Shown: one piece after another, positions 1 through 5,380 of the stretch | How positions within the stretch are numbered: the stretch's first letter is position 1 | How the letters are laid out: every line of letters begins with the position of its first letter | Assembly (NCBI GenBank): GCA_002478505.1 | Contig: DLOP01000084.1 | Coordinates: 9,270-16,130 of the forward strand | Direction: 5' to 3' | Length of the DNA: 6,861 bases | DNA from: Lachnospiraceae bacterium UBA7481 | GTDB taxonomy: Bacteria > Bacillota > Clostridia > Lachnospirales > Lachnospiraceae | The notes under the pieces: generated by a model | Databases searched by the model: none | What the model saw: the letters and a program-made list of their open reading frames with translations, nothing else | Told to the model about the DNA's origin: nothing | Translations under genes and position numbers: made by a program

Positions 1-968
1 CCTGTGCTTCATGGTCTTTTCCGTGACCGGAAACAAGTGACTTTTTCTCTGCAAGGCGGGCTTTCAAGGAAGTCCTTGTCGCAGTACACTCCTGCTCTTT
101 TTTGTTTTCTTCCTTTTGCGCCTTTTCCCCTGCGCCGTTATTCAGCACATTATCGACCATGTTGTAATTCTGTTCTTCCATTTCCTCAATCTTTGCAAGG
201 GGCTTGTACTCTGTCAGTTTTTCAAGCAGCTCCATAGCCCTTTTTGTTTCTTCCGGCTCCGTTCCCTCTGTAACCACATCGGCAAGCCACATTGCAATAT
301 CACGGGTATCTCCCTGCTTTAAGGCTTCTGCAAGCTGTTCTGCAGGTGTCAGATCGGGCATACGCTTCTCCCATACCTTTGCTTCAAATTCCTCGCCCAT
401 GTTGCCATCTATTTCCATTTCCGGCAACTTCGCCACAAGCTCCGCAATCACTTCCATAGCCTGCGGATTGCAGGGATACCGTTCATTCGCTCCGGCGGTA
501 TCTGTTTCCAGATTGCGACAGCTTCCTCCACCGTAGGGATATTCTCATAAAACTCGCCCATATTGTGGAACTCGCCGCACTCTGCCACGGTCAGCGTCAC
601 TTCCGGTTCTGCCTGTTCCGGGGATAAAGTTGCCCGCAGTTCTTTATATTCAAAGTTTTCCCCGTCCGTCTGCGATATGTCAAACACGGACACTGCACGA
701 AAGGCAGGAATTTTAACCTCGACTTCCTCCGTCTGCGGCATACCGTCCTTATCAAGCACGATCTCCCGGTCACAGGGTCTAACTCGTCCCGTTCCTCTTT
801 GATCTTATAAAGGGCAGGGGCAAGGATACAGATTCCTTTCTCCCCCTTGTTTACATGGCGGTTGAAATTCTTCTGCCACGCCTGATAATCCGCAACCAAG
901 GTTGCCTCTGGCTCCAGCACTTTCTTCTGCTGGTCTGCTTTTCTTTTTTGTTCCTTTTTTTCACACAA
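1..968 (-). pseudogene. Collapsed ArdC-like / YodL-LPD-type conjugative-element gene (partial, frameshifted)
   Basis: Reading leftwards, three frames carry one protein. About 910-766 encodes an ArdC-type N-terminal segment (ATLVADYQAWQKNFNRHVNKG, then GEKGICILAPALYKIKEERD); it continues in a second frame from 759 (KDGMPQTEEVEVKIPAFRAV, then SVFDISQTDGE). At about 620-470 comes a segment ending IPPERMNGIPAI. A third frame from about 468 to the edge gives NPQAMEVIAELVAKLPEMEI, a helical stretch with LTEYKPLAKIEEMEEQNYNM, and a basic tail with RTSLKARLAEKK. From memory, intact relatives are large proteins of Firmicutes ICEs in which ArdC-like single-stranded-DNA-binding and LPD/YodL-type domains are separated by much more sequence, so internal deletions are inferred. 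The usual N-terminal ~50 residues before the ATLV motif are replaced by an unrelated lysine-rich stretch. The frame opens only at a TTG (968) with no Shine-Dalgarno. The gene continues beyond position 1. I consider it non-functional as drawn. Confidence 0.75.
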
Positions 969-970
969 AA

Positions 971-1000
971 ATACTGCCTTGAATATTTACAAGACAGTAT
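971..1000 (-). terminator. AT-rich hairpin, distal terminator-like element
   Basis: Arms 971-981 and 990-1000 pair over 11 positions, one of them a G-U pair on one strand, around an 8-nt loop. Read on the minus strand the stem is followed by a short T run (TTTTTG). It lies just downstream of the stronger hairpin at 1010-1058, so the two could act as tandem terminators for the GNAT cassette. It also abuts the broken 5' edge of the ArdC-like pseudogene, so it could instead mark a recombination boundary. Confidence 0.4.
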
Positions 1001-1009
1001 CTCTCAAAA

Positions 1010-1058
1010 CAAAAAGTGCATGGATTGCAAATAATGCTTACTTTCCATGCACCTTTTG
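1010..1058 (-). terminator. Rho-independent terminator of the GNAT cassette
   Basis: Arms 1010-1024 and 1044-1058 form a 15-position stem with one mismatch (1015/1053); the core of nine pairs, GTGCATGGA with TCCATGCAC, is perfect. The loop is 19 nt. On the minus strand the core stem is followed by TTTTTGTTTTG, a normal terminator T-tract, whereas the plus-strand exit (CCTTTTGG) is poorer. It lies about 50 nt past the stop codon of the GNAT gene, which fits transcription ending there. Confidence 0.6.
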
Positions 1059-1070
1059 GTTACTGTTATA

Positions 1071-1095
1071 CAATCGAACATTAGCAGTTCGATTG
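1071..1095. repeat. Perfect 9-bp inverted repeat (hairpin) after the GNAT gene
   Basis: CAATCGAAC at 1071-1079 and GTTCGATTG at 1087-1095 are perfect reverse complements around a 7-nt loop. It starts about a dozen bases past the GNAT stop codon. Neither strand shows a clear T-tract after it, so it looks more like an mRNA 3'-end stabilising hairpin or a protein-binding site than a terminator. The GTTCGATTG arm resembles a tRNA T-loop by chance only; no other tRNA arm is present. Confidence 0.5.
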
Positions 1096-1107
1096 TCATG
1101 AATTTCC

Positions 1108-1719
1108 TTAAAGCAAACGTAGCAGCTGCACAAGCTCATGCGGCTCATCCGTGATTGATGTGGTCTGCCTGGTATCAAACTGTGAAAAACGGTTGTCCCG
1201 GTAGAAAGATAACAGCTTTTCTTCGTTGTCCGCTTCTAAGAATGTTACCATGCCGCCACCCATATACTGGATATCCTCAACTACCATCCATGCCAGTTCG
1301 ACAAGTTCTTTTCCTGTAATCTCCTTATCTCTGCCATCAGTATAATTCTTGCCAAGCTGGGCGATCAGATACGCTGACATGGTATAAGTGTCCGACCTTT
1401 CATCCAGCTCACTGATGCGCAGCAGCTTCCGCTTCACAGTATTGCTTACCGTTTCACCTCTTACGGTCAGTGGCTTCAAAGCTATGGTAAAATATCCCAC
1501 TAATTTCATGCTGCTTAATGAAAATACAAGATATGTAACTGACTGGCTTTTTTTGGTAAACTCTATGGCATTCTTCTTCAAGAAATGTTCAACATCCGGA
1601 TTCTTTGGACAGGAAAACTCGGAGATCTGCTGAATAAGCCTATCCTCTCCGAGTTTTGGGTTATCACTGTCAAGATAACGGCGAATGTTAGTAACTAAAA
1701 ATTTATCTTCTGTCCGCAT
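1108..1719 (-). CDS. GNAT-fold acetyltransferase-like protein, probable toxin of a two-gene module
   Basis: This 203-residue protein is not a classical acetyltransferase at sequence level, but its layout fits the GNAT fold. It has a strand-rich core (LVFSLSSMKLVGYFTIALKP, about 64-83), then YLIAQLGKNY at 117-126 where the acetyl-CoA-binding Q/RxxGxG/A loop would fall, a helix after ITGKEL, and a C-terminal strand-helix with FLEADNEEKLLSFYRDNRF at about 160-178, the usual end motif of GNATs. The loop keeps Q-x-G-K but not the full consensus. The start at 1719 is supported by AAGGAG seven bases upstream, inside the end of the preceding small gene, which it overlaps by 17 nt; this suggests translational coupling. 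Small DNA-binding-like protein plus GNAT protein is the arrangement of TacT/AtaT-type toxin-antitoxin pairs, which acetylate aminoacyl-tRNA. That activity is inferred here. It could also be a stand-alone element-borne acetyltransferase. Confidence 0.75.
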   Translation of the reverse strand: MRTEDKFLVTNIRRYLDSDNPKLGEDRLIQQISEFSCPKNPDVEHFLKKNAIEFTKKSQSVTYLVFSLSSMKLVGYFTIALKPLTVRGETVSNTVKRKLLRISELDERSDTYTMSAYLIAQLGKNYTDGRDKEITGKELVELAWMVVEDIQYMGGGMVTFLEADNEEKLLSFYRDNRFSQFDTRQTTSITDEPHELVQLLRLL

Positions 1720-1897
1720 CCGCCTTCTCCTTTTTTTCTAAAAATTCTATCAATTCCGCTTCATCCCTGACAAACCTTGCAGCTACCGGAGTACGCACAG
1801 GACGGTTTTTGGCAGATTCTTCAATCGCATTGACAAACATCTCCACCTGCTCCTTGCCGGAAATGACAAAATTTTTCGTGATGCTTGAAGTTGCCAT
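1703..1897 (-). CDS. Small antitoxin-like protein paired with the GNAT gene
   Basis: A 64-residue protein starting at the ATG at 1897, chosen because a strong AGGAGGTG Shine-Dalgarno (minus strand of 1904-1911) lies six bases upstream; a GTG three codons earlier falls inside that site and is unlikely. The order is a short strand (SITKNFVISG), an amphipathic helix (KEQVEMFVNAIEESAKN, about 15-31), a basic PVRTPVAARFVRD segment, then a charged helical tail ending KKEKADADRR. Strand-helix-helix with a charged C-terminal tail is typical of small antitoxins that bind operator DNA with the N-terminus and the toxin with the tail. I do not recognise a named family and cannot show a ribbon-helix-helix motif with confidence. 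Its own promoter and the overlap with the next gene support a two-gene module. Confidence 0.7.
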   Translation of the reverse strand: MATSSITKNFVISGKEQVEMFVNAIEESAKNRPVRTPVAARFVRDEAELIEFLEKKEKADADRR

Positions 1898-1903
1898 AAG
1901 AAA

Positions 1904-1911
1904 CACCTCCT
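1904..1911 (-). promoter_or_regulatory. Shine-Dalgarno that decides the antitoxin start
   Basis: Minus-strand AGGAGGTG, six bases before the ATG at 1897. It overlaps the in-frame GTG at 1906, which rules out that longer start. The site lies just past the stop of the possible leader peptide (1935-1915), so terminating leader ribosomes would cover it. Confidence 0.7.
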
Positions 1912-1914
1912 CTA

Positions 1915-1935
1915 TTAGTATGTCTTATTTTTCAT
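1915..1935 (-). CDS. Possible 6-residue leader peptide upstream of the antitoxin
   Basis: Minus-strand ATG at 1935 encodes Met-Lys-Asn-Lys-Thr-Tyr followed by TAA. It has its own well-placed site (GGGAGG, minus strand of 1944-1949, eight bases upstream). The predicted transcript start falls right at that site, so the leader ribosome site would sit at the very 5' end of the mRNA. The leader stop codon lies four bases from the antitoxin ribosome site. A competing ATG at 1943 gives a 5-residue frame (MRNEK). Such a mini-ORF can couple or attenuate translation, but a 21-nt frame may easily be chance. Confidence 0.3.
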   Translation of the reverse strand: MKNKTY

Positions 1936-1956
1936 TACGCATACCTCCCTGTTTAT

Positions 1957-1974
1957 ATTGTACGGTTTTACAAT
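1957..1974. promoter_or_regulatory. Inverted repeat over the -10 box, candidate operator
   Basis: ATTGTA (1957-1962) and TACAAT (1969-1974) are perfect reverse complements with a 6-bp spacer, and one arm is the -10 box itself. This is where an autoregulating antitoxin would be expected to bind. A second small palindrome (ACAAAA-T-TTTTGT, 1985-1997) abuts the -35 box. Confidence 0.45.
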
Positions 1975-1985
1975 CGCTTTTGCAA
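1957..1985 (-). promoter_or_regulatory. Sigma-A type promoter of the antitoxin/GNAT cassette
   Basis: On the minus strand TTGCAA (1985-1980) and TACAAT (1962-1957) are separated by exactly 17 bp, close to the consensus TTGACA-17-TATAAT. The upstream flank (1986-2010) is very A/T-rich, like an UP element. Transcription should start near 1950. The promoter shows that the cassette has its own transcription and does not depend on the operon to the right. Confidence 0.7.
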
Positions 1986-2010
1986 CAAAATTTTTGTGAA
2001 TTTTTTATGC

Positions 2011-2191
2011 CTACATTGTTATCTCCTTTTCCTTTTCTTTGCTGTTTTCATGCTTTTCAGCCCCAGCAGCTTTCAACTTGAATGATTCCAGCTTTTCCTT
2101 TAACGATGCTCTCTGTACGGGCTTATCAGTGAGTTTTTCCCCGGTGCATCGTCCATGCCAAGTGCATCATCGCCCTTTCCGCCCGTCAGCT
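2011..2191 (-). pseudogene. Frameshifted C-terminal fragment of a conjugative-element protein
   Basis: From about 2191 one minus-strand frame reads ELTGGKGDDALGMDDAPGK and a second then reads DKPVQRASLKEKLESFKLKA and on to KEKEKEITM and a TAG at 2011-2013. Adding one A to the run at 2134-2138 joins both into a single hydrophilic, lysine-rich tail. Its RASLKEKLESFK segment resembles the RTSLKARLAEKK tail of the pseudogene at the left edge, a style of C-terminus I associate with large ICE-encoded proteins of Clostridia. There is no start codon or N-terminal domain, so only the 3' end survives. The parent protein cannot be named. It overlaps the last codons of the radical SAM gene in another frame, because that gene runs into this sequence. 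Confidence 0.55.
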
Positions 2192-3552
2192 CCCTTAAAA
2201 ATATTTTTTATGTACACTTTTAGTATCGTGTCAAATCCGAACATCAACTTAAAATTCTGCTTGAATGAAAATGTCCTTAAACAATATTTTATCGTACACA
2301 TGTTAAAGTTTGCAGGTATGCCTATTTTTAAAACTTCAAAATAATATGTTCTTAAAGACATTTCTGACGGATAGATGATGACATCGCCAAAACTCCATTT
2401 TTCATAATCCTCTCTCGGATAGATCAGCCGATCCTTAAATTCCTCATAAAGAGGGGTTAAAAAGTGCGGTACCAAAGGAGTAAACGAGATCATTTCCGGC
2501 TTTAAAAACCTAAGATAATTTCTAAAATCTTTAAAATCCTTCTTTGAAAAATCAGGATGTAATATAAAGGTTCCCCATACTGCAATTCCGTTTCGTTTTA
2601 ATATATGGACTGCTTTATAATTGTCGTCTAATGTCGCGCTTTTATTAAATTTCTTCAGCCATACGTCACTAAAACTTTCCAAGCCCACGATCACCGCTTT
2701 GATACCATTCGCTGATAATCTTTCAAATAAATATTCTTTTTCTAAAATACTGTTTACACTTCCATAACATATATATGTTTTATGGACTTCTCTTTTTTCT
2801 AACAGATCGCACAATTCGATCAGTCTTTTTTCATCTATTAAAAAGTCGCTGTCACAGATCATGATAGTGTCTTCTTTGATTTCCTGTATTTCATCCACTA
2901 CATCTTTTATGGACCGCATTGTCAGTTTGCCTTCTAATTTTCTCCTAATGCAAAAAGTACAATGATTTCTGCAGCCATAAGATGTTTGAATGGTCGCATA
3001 AGGCTGATAGCCGCTATACTTATAGTATTTACGGTATTTAGCGCTGCTTTCCCTATTGGGCTTTACATATTCGTTCTCACAGGAGGGAATGGTTGATTGA
3101 TATTGCAATTTCTTACTATATATCCCCATGATTTCTTCACTTGTGCCGTTTTTGATCTGCTCCATAAGGGCTTTATAATTTTCTCTGGTGGTTGTTTTAA
3201 AAATATAATCTACATTTTTATTAAAATATGCTTCCGGAGTAATTGTCGCCTGAATTCCACCTACAATAACAGTAATTTTAGGATTCATATTTTTCACTTT
3301 TTCAGCCAGATATAAAACATTAGTAATATCACTGCATTGAGAAGTAAGTCCGACCACTTCTGGATTAAAATCTTTCATGTACTTCTTTAAGTGACTTACT
3401 GATTCAGCCATAAAATCCACCAATAAAACCTGATGGCCTAATTCTTCCAAAATGGTAGTTACACATTCGATTCCCATAGGTTCGCCCAACATAAATTTTT
3501 TAACACTGGTTATTTTTTTGTTAATATGTGGTCTGATCAAAAGTACTCTCAT
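2167..3552 (-). CDS. B12-binding-domain radical SAM protein
   Basis: This 461-residue protein has a cobalamin-binding-like Rossmann domain at about 1-140 (MRVLLIRP start, GEPMGIECVTTILEELGH, VVGLTSQ, VIVGGIQATITPEAYF), then a radical SAM domain from about 183. CRNHCTFC gives the CxxxCxxC cluster ligands Cys194, Cys198 and Cys201, followed by CDSDF (233-237), GLES (290-293) and TPLVPHFLTPLYEEF (358-372), all typical of B12-dependent class B radical SAM enzymes. The DxHxxG lower-ligand motif is absent (VDFMAES), as in many members. Such enzymes methylate or rearrange unreactive carbons of lipids, tetrapyrroles, antibiotics or peptides; the substrate here is unknown. The start at 3552 has GGAGG nine bases upstream and forms an ATGA overlap with the permease stop, so the two are co-translated. 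The last residues, GADGRKGR, come from adjoining conjugative-element DNA, so the native C-terminus is replaced. Its base composition is markedly A/T-richer than that of the CapA-like gene. Confidence 0.88.
   Translation of the reverse strand: MRVLLIRPHINKKITSVKKFMLGEPMGIECVTTILEELGHQVLLVDFMAESVSHLKKYMKDFNPEVVGLTSQCSDITNVLYLAEKVKNMNPKITVIVGGIQATITPEAYFNKNVDYIFKTTTRENYKALMEQIKNGTSEEIMGIYSKKLQYQSTIPSCENEYVKPNRESSAKYRKYYKYSGYQPYATIQTSYGCRNHCTFCIRRKLEGKLTMRSIKDVVDEIQEIKEDTIMICDSDFLIDEKRLIELCDLLEKREVHKTYICYGSVNSILEKEYLFERLSANGIKAVIVGLESFSDVWLKKFNKSATLDDNYKAVHILKRNGIAVWGTFILHPDFSKKDFKDFRNYLRFLKPEMISFTPLVPHFLTPLYEEFKDRLIYPREDYEKWSFGDVIIYPSEMSLRTYYFEVLKIGIPANFNMCTIKYCLRTFSFKQNFKLMFGFDTILKVYIKNIFKGADGRKGR
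2185..2200. other. Junction between the operon and conjugative-element debris
   Basis: Right of this point the minus strand encodes the A/T-rich end of the radical SAM gene (KVYIKNIFK). Left of it the base composition changes and another frame encodes the element-type tail (ELTGGKGDDALG). The radical SAM frame stops only 19 to 30 bases into the new sequence. The exact breakpoint cannot be fixed without an intact homologue. I see no obvious target-site duplication. Confidence 0.5.
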
Positions 3553-4472
3553 TTTTGTTTTCCTCCTTCAATTGGCTGCTTCTTTCTAATCTTTTTATCC
3601 TTTTTCTTTAGGGGATCAATCTTCCTTGCCGCAAGAAACATAAAAAACAGCGACATCCCCAGCATACAGACACCGGAAACAATACACCAAAGCGGACCAT
3701 AAGCAAGCAGTTTTGTGAAAAATCCATCATAACTATCAAAACTATACTGATCACCTGAAAATAGTGAATATCCGCTCATAGAAAGCATAAAAAATTCTTC
3801 CAGAAATACAAGTGGGTTCAGCAGAAGAAAAAGCAGGCTGTCATAATGCATATTGTTTCTTATAATACCCGTCACCATAACCTCCGGCATACACGTAAAA
3901 AAACAAATAGCAAAATGTAAACCAAACGCCCGTAAGACCGAAGTAACAGATCTACTGCTGACAGAAGAACAAAATACTCCCATACTTCCTACAAAAGTGG
4001 CATAAACAAAGATCACGACAAGGAACAGTAACAGCTTCCACCACGAAAGTCTTCCCAGCACAAATGCAAGCGCCATAATTGGGATGCCTGTCGTTACATA
4101 CAACATAACTTCCGCTACAGCAGAAAATACCTTTCCGGATACGATTTCCATAGGCGATAAACAGGTCGTCAGCATAATATCAAACGTCTGCCGTTCCTTT
4201 TCACCGGATATGGAAGATGCTGTCATAACCGGGATCGCCAATGCCGTCATGCCAATCTGGACAATCTCGATCAAAGGAACGATCAGTTTACTATAGAAAT
4301 TCTGATCATTACTAACGGGAAACATTCTATATGCTGATACTATCCTGATAAATATATAAACCAGAACCGCTTCATAAGCTATCAGCCCCCACGCCGTCTT
4401 CTTACTGCGGACAGCGATCTTTAACTCTTTTTTTATAATTGGATTCAACGTGATCTTCATTCTGGTGTCCAT
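3549..4472 (-). CDS. ABC-2 type transporter permease (copy 2 of a tandem pair)
   Basis: An integral membrane protein of 307 residues with about six hydrophobic segments: near 28-46, 65-84, 117-137, 145-170, 182-204 and 263-283, plus a short hydrophobic stretch (LLFLLLNPLVFLEEFF) near 214-229. The motif SSISGEKERQTFDIML, followed by SPMEIVSGKVFSA, is the cytoplasmic coupling region of ABC-2 export permeases. The C-terminus is strongly basic (DPLKKKDKKIRKK), which fits a cytoplasmic tail. It should pair with an ATP-binding subunit, which is not in the window. It is a paralogue of the adjacent gene and begins nine bases after that gene's stop; ATG 4472 is used, but the ATG at 4460 aligns with the MKI start of the paralogue and is equally likely, as neither has a good ribosome site. 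Its C-terminus has an added IEGGKQK, whose codons supply the GGAGG for the radical SAM gene. Substrate unknown. Confidence 0.88.
   Translation of the reverse strand: MDTRMKITLNPIIKKELKIAVRSKKTAWGLIAYEAVLVYIFIRIVSAYRMFPVSNDQNFYSKLIVPLIEIVQIGMTALAIPVMTASSISGEKERQTFDIMLTTCLSPMEIVSGKVFSAVAEVMLYVTTGIPIMALAFVLGRLSWWKLLLFLVVIFVYATFVGSMGVFCSSVSSRSVTSVLRAFGLHFAICFFTCMPEVMVTGIIRNNMHYDSLLFLLLNPLVFLEEFFMLSMSGYSLFSGDQYSFDSYDGFFTKLLAYGPLWCIVSGVCMLGMSLFFMFLAARKIDPLKKKDKKIRKKQPIEGGKQK
3574..3620. repeat. 47-bp direct repeat, 3' permease block (partner at 4492-4538)
   Basis: These 47 bases are identical to 4492-4538. They encode the basic C-terminal tail of both permeases (the DPLKKKDKKIRKKQP region). Similarity continues beyond with scattered mismatches. 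Confidence 0.9.
4120..4166. repeat. 47-bp direct repeat, coupling-region block (partner at 5008-5054)
   Basis: Identical to 5008-5054 over 47 bases, covering codons for TTCLSPMEIVSGKVFSA in both permeases. Identity at synonymous positions here, while neighbouring stretches differ, suggests recent duplication or gene conversion. Confidence 0.9.
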
Positions 4473-4481
4473 ACTGACCGT

Positions 4482-5351
4482 TTACATGGTCGGCTGCTTC
4501 TTTCTAATCTTTTTATCCTTTTTCTTTAGGGGATCAATATTCCTTGCCGCCAGATATATAAAAAACAGCGACAGTCCCAACAAACAGACACCGGAAACAA
4601 TACACCAAAGCGGACCATGAACAAGCAGTTTTGTGAGAAATCCCAATCCCGTTTCTTCTAAATAAAGAAACTGATCACTTGAAAATAGCGAATATCCGCT
4701 CATGGAAAGCATAAAAAATTCCTCCAGAAATACGATCGGGTTCAGCAGCATAAAGAGCATACTAAAAATTGCCGCAAAAGTCGAAAAAATACACACAGCA
4801 AAATATAAGCCATACGCCCGCATAATCGATGTAACAGATTTACTGCTGACAGAAGAGCAAAATACTCCTATACTTCCTACAAAAGTGGCAAAAACGAAAA
4901 TCACAATAAGGAACAGAAACAGCAGCCACCACGAAAGTCCTCCCCGCACAAATGCAAGCGCCATAATCGGAATGCCTGCCGTTACATACAGCATGACCTC
5001 AACTACGGCAGAAAATACCTTTCCGGATACGATTTCCATAGGCGATAAACAGGTTGTCAACATGATATCAAACGTCTGCCGTTCCTTTTCGCCGGATATG
5101 GAAGATGCCGTCATAACCGGGATCACCAATACCACCATGCTGACCTGTGCAATTCCCATCATTGGAAAAAGAACAATCAGTTCACTAAAGATATGATTAT
5201 TATAACCGGATCCCATACTTAACATTGACACTGTCATGATAAATATAAAAGCCAGAACCGCTTCATACGCCATCAACCCCCACGCAAACTTCATACTGCG
5301 TGCAGTGACCTTAAACTCTTTTTTCATAATTGGATTCAACACGATCTTCAT
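4482..5351 (-). CDS. ABC-2 type transporter permease (copy 1 of a tandem pair)
   Basis: A 289-residue membrane protein closely related to the following gene over its whole length (MKIVLNPIMKKEFK start, SSISGEKERQTFDIML coupling motif, GPLWCIVSGVCLLGLSLFF last membrane segment, DPLKKKDKKIRKKQP basic tail). About six membrane segments are visible. The two copies differ most in the first periplasmic loop after YEAVLAFIFIMTV and in the loop before LLNPIVFLEEFF, where this copy is shorter; those loops may define different roles in a heterodimer. I start it at the ATG at 5351 because the paralogue aligns from the same MKI; a weak AGAGAG lies upstream. An in-frame TTG at 5372 would add seven residues but has no ribosome site. 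It follows the CapA-like stop by 29 nt, so it is in the same operon. The two permeases probably form one transporter with an ATPase encoded elsewhere. Confidence 0.88.
   Translation of the reverse strand: MKIVLNPIMKKEFKVTARSMKFAWGLMAYEAVLAFIFIMTVSMLSMGSGYNNHIFSELIVLFPMMGIAQVSMVVLVIPVMTASSISGEKERQTFDIMLTTCLSPMEIVSGKVFSAVVEVMLYVTAGIPIMALAFVRGGLSWWLLFLFLIVIFVFATFVGSIGVFCSSVSSKSVTSIMRAYGLYFAVCIFSTFAAIFSMLFMLLNPIVFLEEFFMLSMSGYSLFSSDQFLYLEETGLGFLTKLLVHGPLWCIVSGVCLLGLSLFFIYLAARNIDPLKKKDKKIRKKQPTM
4492..4538. repeat. 47-bp direct repeat, 3' permease block (partner at 3574-3620)
   Basis: Exact copy of 3574-3620 in the other permease. Recombination between the two would delete 918 bp and leave a single fused permease. 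Confidence 0.9.
5008..5054. repeat. 47-bp direct repeat, coupling-region block (partner at 4120-4166)
   Basis: Exact copy of 4120-4166. The offset is 888 bp against 918 bp for the other repeat pair, which reflects length differences between the paralogues in the region between the two blocks. Confidence 0.9.
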
Positions 5352-5380
5352 TCCGGTCTCTCTCAGTGTCAATTATCAAT

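Noticed and set aside
204..536. Plus-strand open frame of 110 codons
   Set aside because: Serine/proline-rich and without a ribosome site; it is antisense to the element pseudogene, whose minus-strand protein motifs are recognisable.
1087..1095. GTTCGATTG resembling a tRNA T-loop
   Set aside because: It pairs perfectly with 1071-1079 in a local hairpin, and no acceptor, D or anticodon arms can be drawn around it.
971..1095. Hairpin cluster as a CRISPR array or insertion-sequence end
   Set aside because: The three hairpins have unrelated sequences, there are no direct repeats with spacers, and no transposase gene or matching opposite end is visible.
2011..2026. AAGGAG followed six bases later by ATG-TAG on the minus strand, a start-stop mini-ORF
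   Set aside because: The ATG is in frame as the last codon of the element protein tail, so this is simply that frame's end; the upstream site is part of a lysine/glutamate codon run.
4702..5196. Plus-strand open frame of 164 codons antisense to permease copy 1, with a counterpart opposite copy 2 (4084-4296)
   Set aside because: The two antisense frames resemble each other only because the permeases are duplicated. The minus strand encodes coherent membrane segments and the ABC-2 motif.
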